From assembly GCA_934692295.1 (NCBI GenBank), contig CAKUTL010000011.1, positions 1 to 40,475 of the forward strand: a stretch of DNA of 40,475 nt, given 5' to 3'. A model generated the notes under the pieces. It was not told where the DNA came from, did no database searches, and saw nothing but the letters and a program-made list of their open reading frames with translations. Below are positions 15,742-23,977 of the stretch, one piece after another (position 1 is the first letter of the stretch; every line of letters starts with the position of its first letter). Made by a program: the position numbers and the translations under genes. The DNA comes from an uncultured Candidatus Melainabacteria bacterium. Its GTDB lineage: Bacteria > Cyanobacteriota > Vampirovibrionia > Gastranaerophilales > Gastranaerophilaceae.

Positions 15742-16638
15742 CTACACGGTTTGCGTGTTTATGATTTTTCTCAAAACCCCACCGTGTTTTTTTAATTCTA
15801 ATCTCGCTTCATCTGTATCAACTTTCAATTGATTCATCACAATTGCAGTTTTAATTTCCCAGTTGCATTTTAATAATGATGCAAGTGCTTCGCTATTCGT
15901 TACTCCTGCAATTTGAGAAACTATACGGATTGCTCTGTCTTTAAGTTTTTCATTTACTGCTTTCAAGTCTATCATAAAGTTTTCGTAAGTTTTACCTATT
16001 TTAATCATAGACCCAGTAGAAAGCATGTTCAAAATCATTTTTTGTGCTGTTCCTGCTTTTAATCTGCTTGAACCTGCGATAACTTCTGGTCCAACTTCGG
16101 CACAAATTACATGACCAGCTTCTTCTGCAATTTTACCTTTTGAATTACAAGTAATGGCAATAGTTGCAGCCCCAATCTCATCGGCTTTTTCAAGAACGCC
16201 TAGAAGATATTTTGGATTTCCACTAGCGGAAATAACAACGCAAACATCTTTGTCTGTAAGAATATTGGCATCTTTTTTCCCTTCGTCAAAGTTGTCTTCT
16301 GCACCTTCTGCTGCGTGCAAAATAGCTTTTGGACCTCCAGCAATAATTCCTTGTACCATTGAAGGGTCAACGCTAAATGTTGGAGGACATTCAGAAGCAT
16401 CTAATATTCCAAGTCTGCCAGATGTTCCAGCTCCAAAGTAGAATAATCTTCCGCCTTTAAGAAATGATTTTGCGATAATGTCAATTGCCATTGCAATATT
16501 TGGAGCTTCATCTCCAACAACTTTTGCAACAATTTGATCTTCTTCGTTCATTTTTCTCACCATGTCGATAGTTGATAATAAATCAATATCTTTGGTGTTT
16601 TCGTTTCTGTACTCGGTAATTGCTTCTGTCATACTCAA
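15742..16638 (-). CDS. murQ: N-acetylmuramic acid 6-phosphate etherase
   Basis: 298 residues with an SIS fold. FYFGAGTSGRLGILDASECP carries the sugar-phosphate loop, and Glu83 in SECPP is at the position of the catalytic Glu of Escherichia coli MurQ. EGAEDN holds further active-site acids, and EVGPEVIAGSSRLKAGTAQK is the second family signature. MurQ cleaves the lactyl ether of MurNAc-6-phosphate to give GlcNAc-6-phosphate and D-lactate in cell-wall recycling. It follows ribH by 35 bases in a probable ribH-murQ-gpsA-ricT unit. Assignment is secure. Confidence 0.96.
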   Translation of the reverse strand: MSMTEAITEYRNENTKDIDLLSTIDMVRKMNEEDQIVAKVVGDEAPNIAMAIDIIAKSFLKGGRLFYFGAGTSGRLGILDASECPPTFSVDPSMVQGIIAGGPKAILHAAEGAEDNFDEGKKDANILTDKDVCVVISASGNPKYLLGVLEKADEIGAATIAITCNSKGKIAEEAGHVICAEVGPEVIAGSSRLKAGTAQKMILNMLSTGSMIKIGKTYENFMIDLKAVNEKLKDRAIRIVSQIAGVTNSEALASLLKCNWEIKTAIVMNQLKVDTDEARLELKKHGGVLRKIINTQTV

Positions 16639-16673
16639 CTCCTTTTCAAAATTCAGAAAATCCGATTTTGAAC

Positions 16674-17138
16674 CTACACTAATTTAACCAAATTTGCCAT
16701 TTCAATTGCTGTTTTAGCTGCATCAGCACCTTTATTGCCAGCTTTTGTGCCAGCTCTTTCAATTGCTTGTTCAATATTATCAGTTGTTAGGACTCCAAAT
16801 ATCACTGGAACCCCTGTTTGAAGACTTACGTGAGCAACTCCCTTTGAAACTTCTGCTGAAACATAATCAAAGTGTGGAGTTGAACCTTTAATTACAGCTC
16901 CTAATGTAATAATTGCGTTATATTTTTTTGATTGAGCACATTTCATTGCAATGACTGGAATTTCAAATGCTCCAGGAACTTTAACGATTTCAATATTTTC
17001 TTCATCAACTCCGTGTCTTCTTAATTCATCAATCGCCCCTGACAAAAGTTTTGAACCGATGAAGTCATTAAATCTAGAAATTATTATGCAAAATTTTTCA
17101 TCTTTCGATGTTGTTAATTGCCCTTCGTATGTTTTCAT
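16674..17138 (-). CDS. ribH: 6,7-dimethyl-8-ribityllumazine synthase
   Basis: 154 residues, typical length. Substrate-binding and catalytic motifs are seen in SRFNDFIGSKLLSGA, VPGAFEIP, GAVIKGSTPHFDYV (His89 is the catalytic His) and GVLTTDNIEQAIERAGTKAG. It joins 5-amino-6-ribitylaminouracil to a four-carbon phosphate in riboflavin synthesis. No other rib genes are adjacent. AAGGAG lies before the ATG. No FMN riboswitch is recognisable in the short upstream spacer. Assignment is secure. Confidence 0.97.
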   Translation of the reverse strand: MKTYEGQLTTSKDEKFCIIISRFNDFIGSKLLSGAIDELRRHGVDEENIEIVKVPGAFEIPVIAMKCAQSKKYNAIITLGAVIKGSTPHFDYVSAEVSKGVAHVSLQTGVPVIFGVLTTDNIEQAIERAGTKAGNKGADAAKTAIEMANLVKLV

Positions 17139-17193
17139 TATACCTACTCCTTAAAAATGTCTGAAATATGTATATATGATACTATATTCTGAC

Positions 17194-17892
17194 TTATTTT
17201 ACAAGGATACCGCCGAAAATTTTATAAAAAATATATAATGAAACAAGGATTAGTAATATTCCGCTAAATTTCATAATTTTTTCAGAAAGTTGATAAAATT
17301 TTTCGCTTGTTTTTATTTTAGATGTGATAAATCCTGCTAAAATTAAGATTAAACCTTGACCAATTGAAAATAGAAAAAGCATAATGACGGCGGAACTTAT
17401 TTTTGCAGAAATTGATGCAAAAGCCATAATGCTTGCCAAAATAGGAGTTGAACAAGGAGTTCCGATTAGTGCAAAAACTGCACCTAAAATTAGTGGATAT
17501 AAAAAGTCATTGTTAAATTCATTTTTGGGTATTTCTTTTATAATCGGAGGTAAATCAAATTCGAGAAATCCTAGTATTTTTAAACCCATAATCATTACAA
17601 TTGAAGCTACAATCAATGCAAAGTAAGGGTTTCCGATAAACATTTTTCCCGTTAAAGCACAAATTGCACCAATAATGGAAAAAACTATTCCTGAGCCGAT
17701 AACAAATACAATCATTTGAAGTAAAGTTTTTAGAGGTTTTTCGTCTGAATAGCCCCCAATATATCCAATAATTAGTGGAAGCATTGACAATGAACATGGC
17801 GAAATCGAAGAAATTAGCCCACCTAAAAATGCTGCTCCAAATAATATATAAATGCTACTTTGAGTAGAAAATAGTTGTGTTAAATTTTCCAT
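17194..17892 (-). CDS. ccdA: CcdA-type membrane thiol-disulfide reductant carrier
   Basis: 232 residues with six hydrophobic segments. The two conserved cysteines are Cys33 in SSISPCSLSMLP and Cys147 in IGTPCSTPILAS, the pair that carries reducing equivalents across the membrane in CcdA and the central part of DsbD. It is read directly after a membrane-anchored thioredoxin, with TAATG overlap, so the two form a split DsbD-like relay from cytoplasmic thioredoxin to the periplasm. No cytochrome c maturation genes are nearby, so the final target is unknown. Confidence 0.88.
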   Translation of the reverse strand: MENLTQLFSTQSSIYILFGAAFLGGLISSISPCSLSMLPLIIGYIGGYSDEKPLKTLLQMIVFVIGSGIVFSIIGAICALTGKMFIGNPYFALIVASIVMIMGLKILGFLEFDLPPIIKEIPKNEFNNDFLYPLILGAVFALIGTPCSTPILASIMAFASISAKISSAVIMLFLFSIGQGLILILAGFITSKIKTSEKFYQLSEKIMKFSGILLILVSLYIFYKIFGGILVK

Positions 17893-18281
17893 TATTTTAA
17901 TCCTTTAATATATGTTTCCATTTGTTCTTTTGGTATTGCTGTTTCAATTCGTTTGTATTGTGTTCCATCAGAATTCAACATAATAATTGTTGGAACAAGT
18001 TGGACATTATATTTTTTAATCATGTTGTTCTTCATATCATCTCTGTTATCGACAATGATTTCAGTATAGGTGATTTGGTCTTCGTATTTAGGTAAAATTT
18101 CTTTGAAAACTTTTTCAACTTCTTTGCATTCAAGACACATTGTTGATGAAAATTTTATGATTTGTGGTTTACCCTTTGCTTCGGCAACTGTTGAAGAATC
18201 TTTGTGAGTTGTTAGTCCGAAAAATGCAAGGATAGGTATGATTAAAATTGCTAGAACAGTGATAATTGTTTTTTTATTCAT
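17892..18281 (-). CDS. Membrane-anchored thioredoxin-like protein
   Basis: 129 residues. An N-terminal signal anchor (ITVLAILIIPILAFFGL) is followed by a thioredoxin fold with redox motif Cys49-L-E-Cys52 (SSTMCLECKEVEKVF) and the cis-proline Pro97 in YNVQLVPTIIML. It should face the periplasm and exchange electrons with the CcdA protein encoded next, whose start overlaps this stop by one base. The CLEC active site is not the usual CGPC, which may tune its redox potential. Likely a reductase of periplasmic disulfides. Confidence 0.87.
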   Translation of the reverse strand: MNKKTIITVLAILIIPILAFFGLTTHKDSSTVAEAKGKPQIIKFSSTMCLECKEVEKVFKEILPKYEDQITYTEIIVDNRDDMKNNMIKKYNVQLVPTIIMLNSDGTQYKRIETAIPKEQMETYIKGLK

Positions 18282-18377
18282 TTTTAAGTTCTCCCTTTTT
18301 TATTTATACCACATTATTTTAAATATCTTAAGTTTTTAACAATCCACACTTGGGGAATAAGATTATTTAAAAAGTTG

Positions 18378-18417
18378 ATAAGTCTATAAGTCAATAAGTC
18401 TATAAGTGGATAAGTCG
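18378..18417. repeat. Tandem octamer array ATAAGTCn x5
   Basis: Five consecutive octamers: ATAAGTCT, ATAAGTCA, ATAAGTCT, ATAAGTGG, ATAAGTCG. A shorter relative is upstream of fusA at 6089. Short tandem repeats of this sort occur between genes in cyanobacteria; no function is implied. Confidence 0.8.
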
Positions 18418-18548
18418 TTTATGCCTATATAATATTTCCCATTTTCGATGAAATAACATTGTATTCCTTTTGAAAGATAGGGGTTCGGGGGCAAAGCCCC
18501 TGATGACTCGAGCCATTTAATCATTCGTGTTTTTCTTTTTCGGTTCTG

Positions 18549-18583
18549 CTTTTTCTTTTTTCATCGAAATAAAAAAGAAAAAG
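18549..18583. repeat. 13-bp perfect inverted repeat of C/T and A/G runs
   Basis: CTTTTTCTTTTTT (18549-18561) is mirrored by AAAAAAGAAAAAG (18571-18583) around a 9-base loop (CATCGAAAT). It could act as a transcription stop for the minus strand or be part of a dispersed repeat. Confidence 0.6.
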
Positions 18584-18591
18584 TGAACAAT

Positions 18592-18773
18592 ATAAAATGT
18601 CGGCTTAGCAAAGCCGACCTACATTACTTTGTTTCCCTCTCCAAGGTCTCTGCCGAGCAAAACAATCCCGTGAATTGTTTTGTGAGAGGTTTGGGATTAA
18701 GGGAGATGGGTTGATTTAATAAAGAAATGTCTATCAGAAATTGTAGGTCGGCTTTGCTAAGCCGACATTTTAT
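18592..18773. mobile_element. MITE-like element with 32-bp terminal inverted repeats
   Basis: A 32-base end (18592-18623, containing GTCGGCTTAGCAAAGCCGAC) is repeated in perfect inverse orientation at 18742-18773. The ends enclose 118 bases with no open frame of note. Each end is itself an imperfect palindrome. The inside holds CCCTCTCC... and ...GGGAGATGGG words that recur at 26217 and 29083, and a smaller inverted repeat (AAAACAAT...ATTGTTTT). There is no transposase. It looks like a non-autonomous element; target-site duplications are not evident. Confidence 0.6.
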
Positions 18774-18865
18774 CTCTTTTAGTAAAATAATTTTCCATTT
18801 TTTATATGATGAAAAATGAACCTTAATATTGTTTAATCGTTATATTGAATGTATGAGGATATAAC

Positions 18866-20326
18866 GTGCAATCATTCGGAAAAATTATTACATCAATATT
18901 AATAACATTAGCATTATTTACCCCAGAAGCTTACGCTTTGAATGACGTTAAGGTTGAACAGGGTTCGGTTCTGAGTTTGAATGACTGTGTTTCAATTGCA
19001 CTAAACAATAATCCGTTGATTAAAAATGCCAGATACAATTATGGGTTATCTAAAACCAATGTCGGTTCTGCTCGGTCAGATTATTTCCCAACAATTGGTG
19101 TTGGTACAGGTTACAATATTCAAGATGTGAGTGGTCGAAAAGTTTCGCAAAATACAAACGCATATTCTGTTGAAGCAACAATTAATCAATTGTTATGGAA
19201 TTTTGGAAAAACTAATGCTCATATAAAGATGCAAAAGTTCTATCTAATTGCAGATGAATATAATTTCTATAACACTGTGAGAGAAACAACTTTTGACGTT
19301 AAGCAAAAATATTATCAAGTTTTAGCTGCTCGTGCTACTGTTTTAATTAACAAAGCCTATGTACAAATAAACGAACGAAACTATCAAAGAACGAAGGCTT
19401 ATTTTGATGAAGGTATAAAATCAAAAATTGATTTGGTTAATGCAGAAGTTACATTGAGCGATTCTAAAATCCAACTTGTTCAAGCTGAAAATGCTTATAA
19501 AAATTCTTTAGTAAATTTGAATAACGCAATGTATCTTGTTAATGCTCCAGCTTATTCAATTTCTGGAACTGAAATTTTTAATACAAGTGTTGCTGATAAT
19601 GTTGCTCCTGTTGATTTAACAAAAATTACTAAACCATCAGATCAAGAAATAAGTAAGCTTCCTGTCAACGTGAAAGATGCTAAACTTACAAGTTCTGTTG
19701 AAACTCTTGAACTTTTGACAGATTACAAGGTTGAAGAATTTCCATATTCATTTGAAGAATGTATGAAAATGGCTTATAAAAATCGTGCGGATTTGAAGGC
19801 TTACAATTCAACACTAGATGCCGTTAAAGAAAATCTTGTATATGTAAAAAGAAATTATTACCCATCAATTTCTGCTAATGCGGGGTATGGATTTAGAGAT
19901 ACAAATTCTACTAATTCTTTCAATGTTGGGGTAAATCTTTCAAGTTCTGTTAATATGATGAACCAAAAATACAAAGTTGATGCTGCAAAATATCAAGTTG
20001 ATATTGCAGAAAATTCATTAAACCAATTGAATCAAGATATTTATTTCCAAGTTCAAAACGCTTATATTGATATGATTGAACTAGAAAAACAAATTCCATT
20101 ATTAGCCGTTAAAGTTCGTCAAACTTTAGAAAACTACGAACTTGCAGAAGGTAGATATTATGTTGGACTAGGGGATTATATCCAACTACAAGATGCAAAA
20201 GTAAATTATAACAATGCACAGTGTTCGTATATTGAAACAATTTATAAATATAATGTAGCAAGAGCTAATTTGGAAAGTGTAATTGCCTTGCCTCAGCCTG
20301 TTACAGTAACTTTAGAAGGAAAATAG
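18866..20326 (+). CDS. TolC-family outer membrane efflux protein
   Basis: 486 residues, GTG start with GAGG 7 bases upstream. The signal peptide is MQSFGKIITSILITLALFTP with likely cleavage after EAYA. Two OEP repeats follow: SLNDCVSIALNNNPLIKNAR near the start and FEECMKMAYKNRADLKAYNS in the second half, each followed by long helices and paired beta-strands (YFPTIGVGTGYNI; YYPSISANAGYGFRD). Such proteins trimerise into an outer-membrane channel and periplasmic tunnel. It is the first gene of a six-gene efflux operon and ends two bases before the MacA-like gene. Its presence implies an outer membrane. Confidence 0.93.
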   Translation: MQSFGKIITSILITLALFTPEAYALNDVKVEQGSVLSLNDCVSIALNNNPLIKNARYNYGLSKTNVGSARSDYFPTIGVGTGYNIQDVSGRKVSQNTNAYSVEATINQLLWNFGKTNAHIKMQKFYLIADEYNFYNTVRETTFDVKQKYYQVLAARATVLINKAYVQINERNYQRTKAYFDEGIKSKIDLVNAEVTLSDSKIQLVQAENAYKNSLVNLNNAMYLVNAPAYSISGTEIFNTSVADNVAPVDLTKITKPSDQEISKLPVNVKDAKLTSSVETLELLTDYKVEEFPYSFEECMKMAYKNRADLKAYNSTLDAVKENLVYVKRNYYPSISANAGYGFRDTNSTNSFNVGVNLSSSVNMMNQKYKVDAAKYQVDIAENSLNQLNQDIYFQVQNAYIDMIELEKQIPLLAVKVRQTLENYELAEGRYYVGLGDYIQLQDAKVNYNNAQCSYIETIYKYNVARANLESVIALPQPVTVTLEGK

Positions 20327-20327
20327 A

Positions 20328-21536
20328 ATGCAAATTAAAGTTAAAGAATTTCTAAAAAAATATGCAAAGAAAAGAGTTGTTGTTCCAATTGTTATAGCTT
20401 TGGTTATTGGTTCAATAGGTTATAATAATTTTAAATCTAATCAAGTTCACTATCAAACCCAAAAACTTGACAAATGTACCATTACGGAAGTTGTAGAGGC
20501 TTCGGGTACAATTAACCCTGTTAATACAGTTAGTGTTGGTTCGACTGTGTCTGGATTGATGAAAGCAATTTATGTGGATTACAATACTGAAGTTAAAAAA
20601 GGTCAGTTGCTTGCACAGATTGACCCCGCAAATTTCCAAGCTTCTGTTGACCAAAATCGAGCTCAAATTAACAATGCAGAGGCAAACCTTGCAAAATTGA
20701 ATGCTGAAATGGTTCTGGCTCAAAAAACATATAACAGATATAAAAATCTTTATGCAAAAAACTTTGTTGCAAGAAGTGAATTAGACCAAGCGGAGAGCGA
20801 TTATCTTGCAAAAAAAGCTTCTATTGGGGCTCAACAAGCATCAATTGCCCAAGCTAGAGCCAGTTATAAAACAGCAATGACAAATTTGGGTTATACAAAA
20901 ATAATTGCCCCAGTTGACGGAACAATTATTTCTCGAGATATTGATGTTGGGCAACCAGTTGCTGCTAGTTTCCAAGCTCCAGAATTATTTACGATTGCTC
21001 AAGATTTGAAAAAAATGCAAATAGAAGTAAATGTTTCAGAGGCGGATATTGGTAAAGTTAAAGAAGGACAAGATGTTGAATATACTCTTGATGGGTACCA
21101 AGATAGTACTTTTTATGGAAAAGTTACTCAAGTTAGGTTAGATTCAACAACAACTTCAAACGTTGTTACTTATACTGTAATTGTTAGTGTAAGTAATGAT
21201 GATTTGAAATTAAAACCTGGAATGACTGCAAATGTTTCAATAATTACAAATAAAAGAGCCGATGTAATGTGTGCTCCAAGTATTGCGTTGAAATATTCCC
21301 CTGAGTCAACAGGACAAAAATATAAAAATCAAGGTATTTGGATTCTTGATAAAAATAAGCCTTTAAGGGTTGACATTCAAGAAGGAGCAAGTGATGATTC
21401 TAATGTGGAAATAATCTCAAATCGAGTAAAACTTGGAGATGAGATAATAATTGGTTCTACTGGTGGTAAAAAGAAATCTGGTGCATCCTCTAATGGTAAT
21501 AGTAAAAAACGTGGTGGTCCTCCAGGAATGTTTTAA
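20328..21536 (+). CDS. MacA/HlyD-type periplasmic adaptor protein
   Basis: 402 residues. An N-terminal anchor (VVVPIVIALVIGSIGYNNF) leads to the first lipoyl half (VEASGTINPVNTVSVGSTVS, VDYNTEVKKGQLLAQIDPAN), a coiled-coil hairpin (~100-180) and the second lipoyl half (LGYTKIIAPVDGTIISRDID). A beta-barrel region follows, ending in a Gly/Ser/Lys-rich tail (GGKKKSGASSNGNSKKRGGP). It links the inner-membrane ABC transporter to the TolC channel. The Lys/Gly tail is unusual. It sits directly after the tolC-like gene. Confidence 0.93.
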   Translation: MQIKVKEFLKKYAKKRVVVPIVIALVIGSIGYNNFKSNQVHYQTQKLDKCTITEVVEASGTINPVNTVSVGSTVSGLMKAIYVDYNTEVKKGQLLAQIDPANFQASVDQNRAQINNAEANLAKLNAEMVLAQKTYNRYKNLYAKNFVARSELDQAESDYLAKKASIGAQQASIAQARASYKTAMTNLGYTKIIAPVDGTIISRDIDVGQPVAASFQAPELFTIAQDLKKMQIEVNVSEADIGKVKEGQDVEYTLDGYQDSTFYGKVTQVRLDSTTTSNVVTYTVIVSVSNDDLKLKPGMTANVSIITNKRADVMCAPSIALKYSPESTGQKYKNQGIWILDKNKPLRVDIQEGASDDSNVEIISNRVKLGDEIIIGSTGGKKKSGASSNGNSKKRGGPPGMF

Positions 21537-21560
21537 AATTAACTAATAAAGGGTAATAAT

Positions 21561-22718
21561 ATGAATATAATAGAATATGATAAACAAAAATTTATAAATA
21601 ACATTATAGCTAAAATCCAACCCTTTGAAGAAGAGAGAAAAAAAATGCTCTTCAAATTGTTCTGGTGGCAAATAGTTTTATTTTTAGTTACTTATGGTTT
21701 AGGCAAAGGTACTGTGTTTTTCATTGAGAGTTATCCTAATATTTCTGTAATATTTTCAATTTTAGCTTTCTTTAGCTTCGCTGCGTTTATTTGTAATTTT
21801 GGAATTTATGATAAAGACTTTAAACAATACTTAAAACGAAAATGTAATACTCTGATTTTAAAGAAATTTAATTTGGATACAATACGAGGTATCGCATTTT
21901 CAAATGATATTCTAAAAAAAAGTAATTTGTTTTCCACATATTCATATCAAGAACCCGATGATGTTATATGTGGGTGTTATGACGATGTAAATTATAAAAT
22001 TGTGGAAACAACACTTGTTGCAAAAACAAGCAAAAGCACAGTTGATGTTTTTAAGGGAGTAATTATATCTTTTCCTACAAATAAATTTTTTAAAGCAGAA
22101 ACTTTAGTAACTTCTAAAGGGGATGAAAATATAAGAAATTATCCAACAAATTCAAAATTTGCGATAAAGCTTATGCTTTTTACTGCTTTTATTCCCGCAG
22201 TACTTATGGCTTTAGTTTTTCTATTTTTTAATGTCAAATCAATGCTTGACCCTGGAGCATCAACTGAAAGTCTTATAATGGAAATTTCGAGTGACTTTGA
22301 TCTTTGGATTGTCGTTACTTTAGAGATAGTTTTTTCTTTGGTAATAATTTTGTGTTTTGCTATTCCTTTCTATCGCCAAAGAAAAAAAATGCAAGAGGCT
22401 AAATTTGAAGACATAGATTTTGATAACAGATTTAATGTTTATACTAAAGATCAAGTTGAAGCGAGATATCTTCTTACTCCTTCATTTATGGAACGCTTAA
22501 AATCGGTAGAAACATCTTTTGGAACAAAAGGTATTAAATGTTCGTTTTTTGAAGATACTATAATGTTAGCAATTCCGACAAATAAAGATTTATTTGAGTT
22601 GGGTAGTTTATATTGTCCAATTCAAAAATCTAAAGAAATTGCAAAAACTTATGATCAAATAAAATCAATTCAAAAAATGATAAAGCATTTCAAGCTAAAT
22701 GAAAAGGCAGGGTTATAA
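21561..22718 (+). CDS. DUF3137-family membrane protein, copy 1
   Basis: 385 residues. Membrane segments are seen near residues 33-48 and 57-78 and in a central pair around 205-225 and 247-270. The region between (KIVETTLVAKTSKSTVDVFK, GVIISFPTNKFFKA) and the C-terminal block F-D-x-R-F-x-V-Y-T-x-D-Q-V-E-A-R-Y-L-L-T-P-S-F-M-E-R-L match the DUF3137 pattern of integral membrane proteins of unknown function. It lies between the adaptor gene and a paralogue, inside the efflux operon. A membrane accessory role to the MacAB system is inferred from position only. Confidence 0.82.
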   Translation: MNIIEYDKQKFINNIIAKIQPFEEERKKMLFKLFWWQIVLFLVTYGLGKGTVFFIESYPNISVIFSILAFFSFAAFICNFGIYDKDFKQYLKRKCNTLILKKFNLDTIRGIAFSNDILKKSNLFSTYSYQEPDDVICGCYDDVNYKIVETTLVAKTSKSTVDVFKGVIISFPTNKFFKAETLVTSKGDENIRNYPTNSKFAIKLMLFTAFIPAVLMALVFLFFNVKSMLDPGASTESLIMEISSDFDLWIVVTLEIVFSLVIILCFAIPFYRQRKKMQEAKFEDIDFDNRFNVYTKDQVEARYLLTPSFMERLKSVETSFGTKGIKCSFFEDTIMLAIPTNKDLFELGSLYCPIQKSKEIAKTYDQIKSIQKMIKHFKLNEKAGL

Positions 22719-22720
22719 TT

Positions 22721-22765
22721 ATGACTATAAATAAGCATAACGAAATTTGTAAAAAGGAAGGGTAA
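22721..22765 (+). other. 14-codon open frame, probable relic start of a duplicated junction
   Basis: After the stop of the first DUF3137 gene the sequence AGGGTTATAATTATG is nearly identical to the junction after the second copy (AGGGTTGTAATTATG at 23964-23978), where that ATG starts the ABC ATPase. Here it opens only 14 codons. It is best read as a leftover of a tandem duplication that included the gene junction. It may not be translated. Confidence 0.55.
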
Positions 22766-22766
22766 A

Positions 22767-23975
22767 GTGGAAAATAATTATAAAATTCAAAAAATGAATG
22801 CGGCAATAAAATCATTAGAGGATAATGATAAAAAGCGTGTTGAAACAATACAGAAAATAAATACTGAACTTGAAGGCTTTGAATCAGAAAGAAAAAGTTA
22901 TTTAGTAACAATGTTGTTGCTGGAGCCTGTTTATCTTTTATTGTGCTTGGGTTTTGGCTATTTAGTATTTTATCTTTATCAACATAATAAAACTGATATT
23001 TTACCTGCTTTGGGCGGTTTTCTTTGTGGAGCTATTTCCTTTTTCTCCCTAGGTTTCTTTTTACTCTCTCCATCAAGTTATGATAAAGCTTTTAAAAATA
23101 AATTAAAAGAGTCTGAATGTATAAAATCTATTTACAATCTTTTAAACATCCAAAAGATTGATGTAGATAAAGACGATTCTTGGCAAAAGCTTTTAGTGAG
23201 CAGTAAATTATTTGCAAAATTTAACGAAACTGTTTTTGATGACGGTTTTAAAGGTTCTATTGATGGTGTTAACTATATCATGAGCGAGTGTGAGTTGATA
23301 AACCATACAAATAAAGGTAAAAAAAATGAGAGTACAACAACGGTTTTTAAAGGGCTTGTTGTGAGTTTTGATTTCAATAAACCAATTAACGCAGATACTA
23401 TAATTAAATCTAAAAAAGATGAGAATATTAACAATACCTTCTTAACATCAAATAAAATAATTTTATTGCTTCTTGTATTTGTTTTAATTAATGTTTTGGT
23501 TTTCTCCTTCTTCACCTTTGGAATTTTATCTTCAGGTTTTTTCTCTTTAGGAGTTTTATCTTCTTCATTTTTAAATTTTACTGTTCCTTGTGCAATTCCG
23601 ATTGTTTTATTGATAATTGCAATTGTATTTTCTAAGAAGAATAAAATGCAAAAGGTAAAATTAGAAGATTGGAAATTTGATAAACGCTTTGATGTTCTTT
23701 CAACAAATCAAGTTGAAGCAAGATATTTAATTACACCATCATTTATGGAACGATTGAAGAGTTTGGAAACTGAATTCGGAACAAAAAATTTAAAGTGTTC
23801 ATTCTTTAAAGATAAAATAATGTTTGCGATTTCTACTGACGTTGATTTGTTTGAGTTTGGAAGTATGTATCATTCAATGAATAATTCAAAAGAAGCAGAA
23901 ACTACATATAACCAAATAAAATCAATTCAAAATATGATTAAGCACTTTAAGTTAAGTGAAAAGACAGGGTTGTAA
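22767..23975 (+). CDS. DUF3137-family membrane protein, copy 2
   Basis: 402 residues, GTG start with GGAAGGG just upstream. The same layout as copy 1: an N-terminal coiled coil (~1-45), two membrane segments (YLVTMLLLEPVYLLLCLGFG; GGFLCGAISFFSLGFFLL), a soluble middle (TTTVFKGLVVSFDFNKPINA), two more membrane segments, and the DUF3137 C-terminal block (FDVLSTNQVEARYLITPSFM). Both copies end Q-I-K-S-I-Q-(K/N)-M-I-K-H-F-K-L-(N/S)-E-K-(A/T)-G-L. It ends two bases before the ABC ATPase gene. Function is unknown; a partner of copy 1 and the transporter is the contextual inference. Confidence 0.82.
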   Translation: MENNYKIQKMNAAIKSLEDNDKKRVETIQKINTELEGFESERKSYLVTMLLLEPVYLLLCLGFGYLVFYLYQHNKTDILPALGGFLCGAISFFSLGFFLLSPSSYDKAFKNKLKESECIKSIYNLLNIQKIDVDKDDSWQKLLVSSKLFAKFNETVFDDGFKGSIDGVNYIMSECELINHTNKGKKNESTTTVFKGLVVSFDFNKPINADTIIKSKKDENINNTFLTSNKIILLLLVFVLINVLVFSFFTFGILSSGFFSLGVLSSSFLNFTVPCAIPIVLLIIAIVFSKKNKMQKVKLEDWKFDKRFDVLSTNQVEARYLITPSFMERLKSLETEFGTKNLKCSFFKDKIMFAISTDVDLFEFGSMYHSMNNSKEAETTYNQIKSIQNMIKHFKLSEKTGL

Positions 23976-23977
23976 TT

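Larger units (their letters stand above)
18282..18865. other. Gene-free intergenic region with several repeat types
   Basis: 584 bases without a supported gene, between the divergent thioredoxin and TolC genes. It holds a tandem ATAAGTCn array (18378-18417), a GGGGC-AAA-GCCCC hairpin (18489-18501), a 13-bp A/T-rich inverted repeat (18549-18561 with 18571-18583) and a 182-base MITE-like element (18592-18773). The last ~90 bases should hold the promoter of the efflux operon, but no near-consensus promoter stands out. Confidence 0.7.

Noticed and set aside
16639..17193. FMN riboswitch upstream of ribH
   Set aside because: The spacer upstream of ribH (17139-17193) is too short and AT-rich to hold an RFN element, and no conserved blocks are seen.
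18282..18865. CRISPR array
   Set aside because: The repeats are 8-base tandem units or inverted ends. There are no evenly spaced direct repeats with unique spacers, and no cas genes are in the window.
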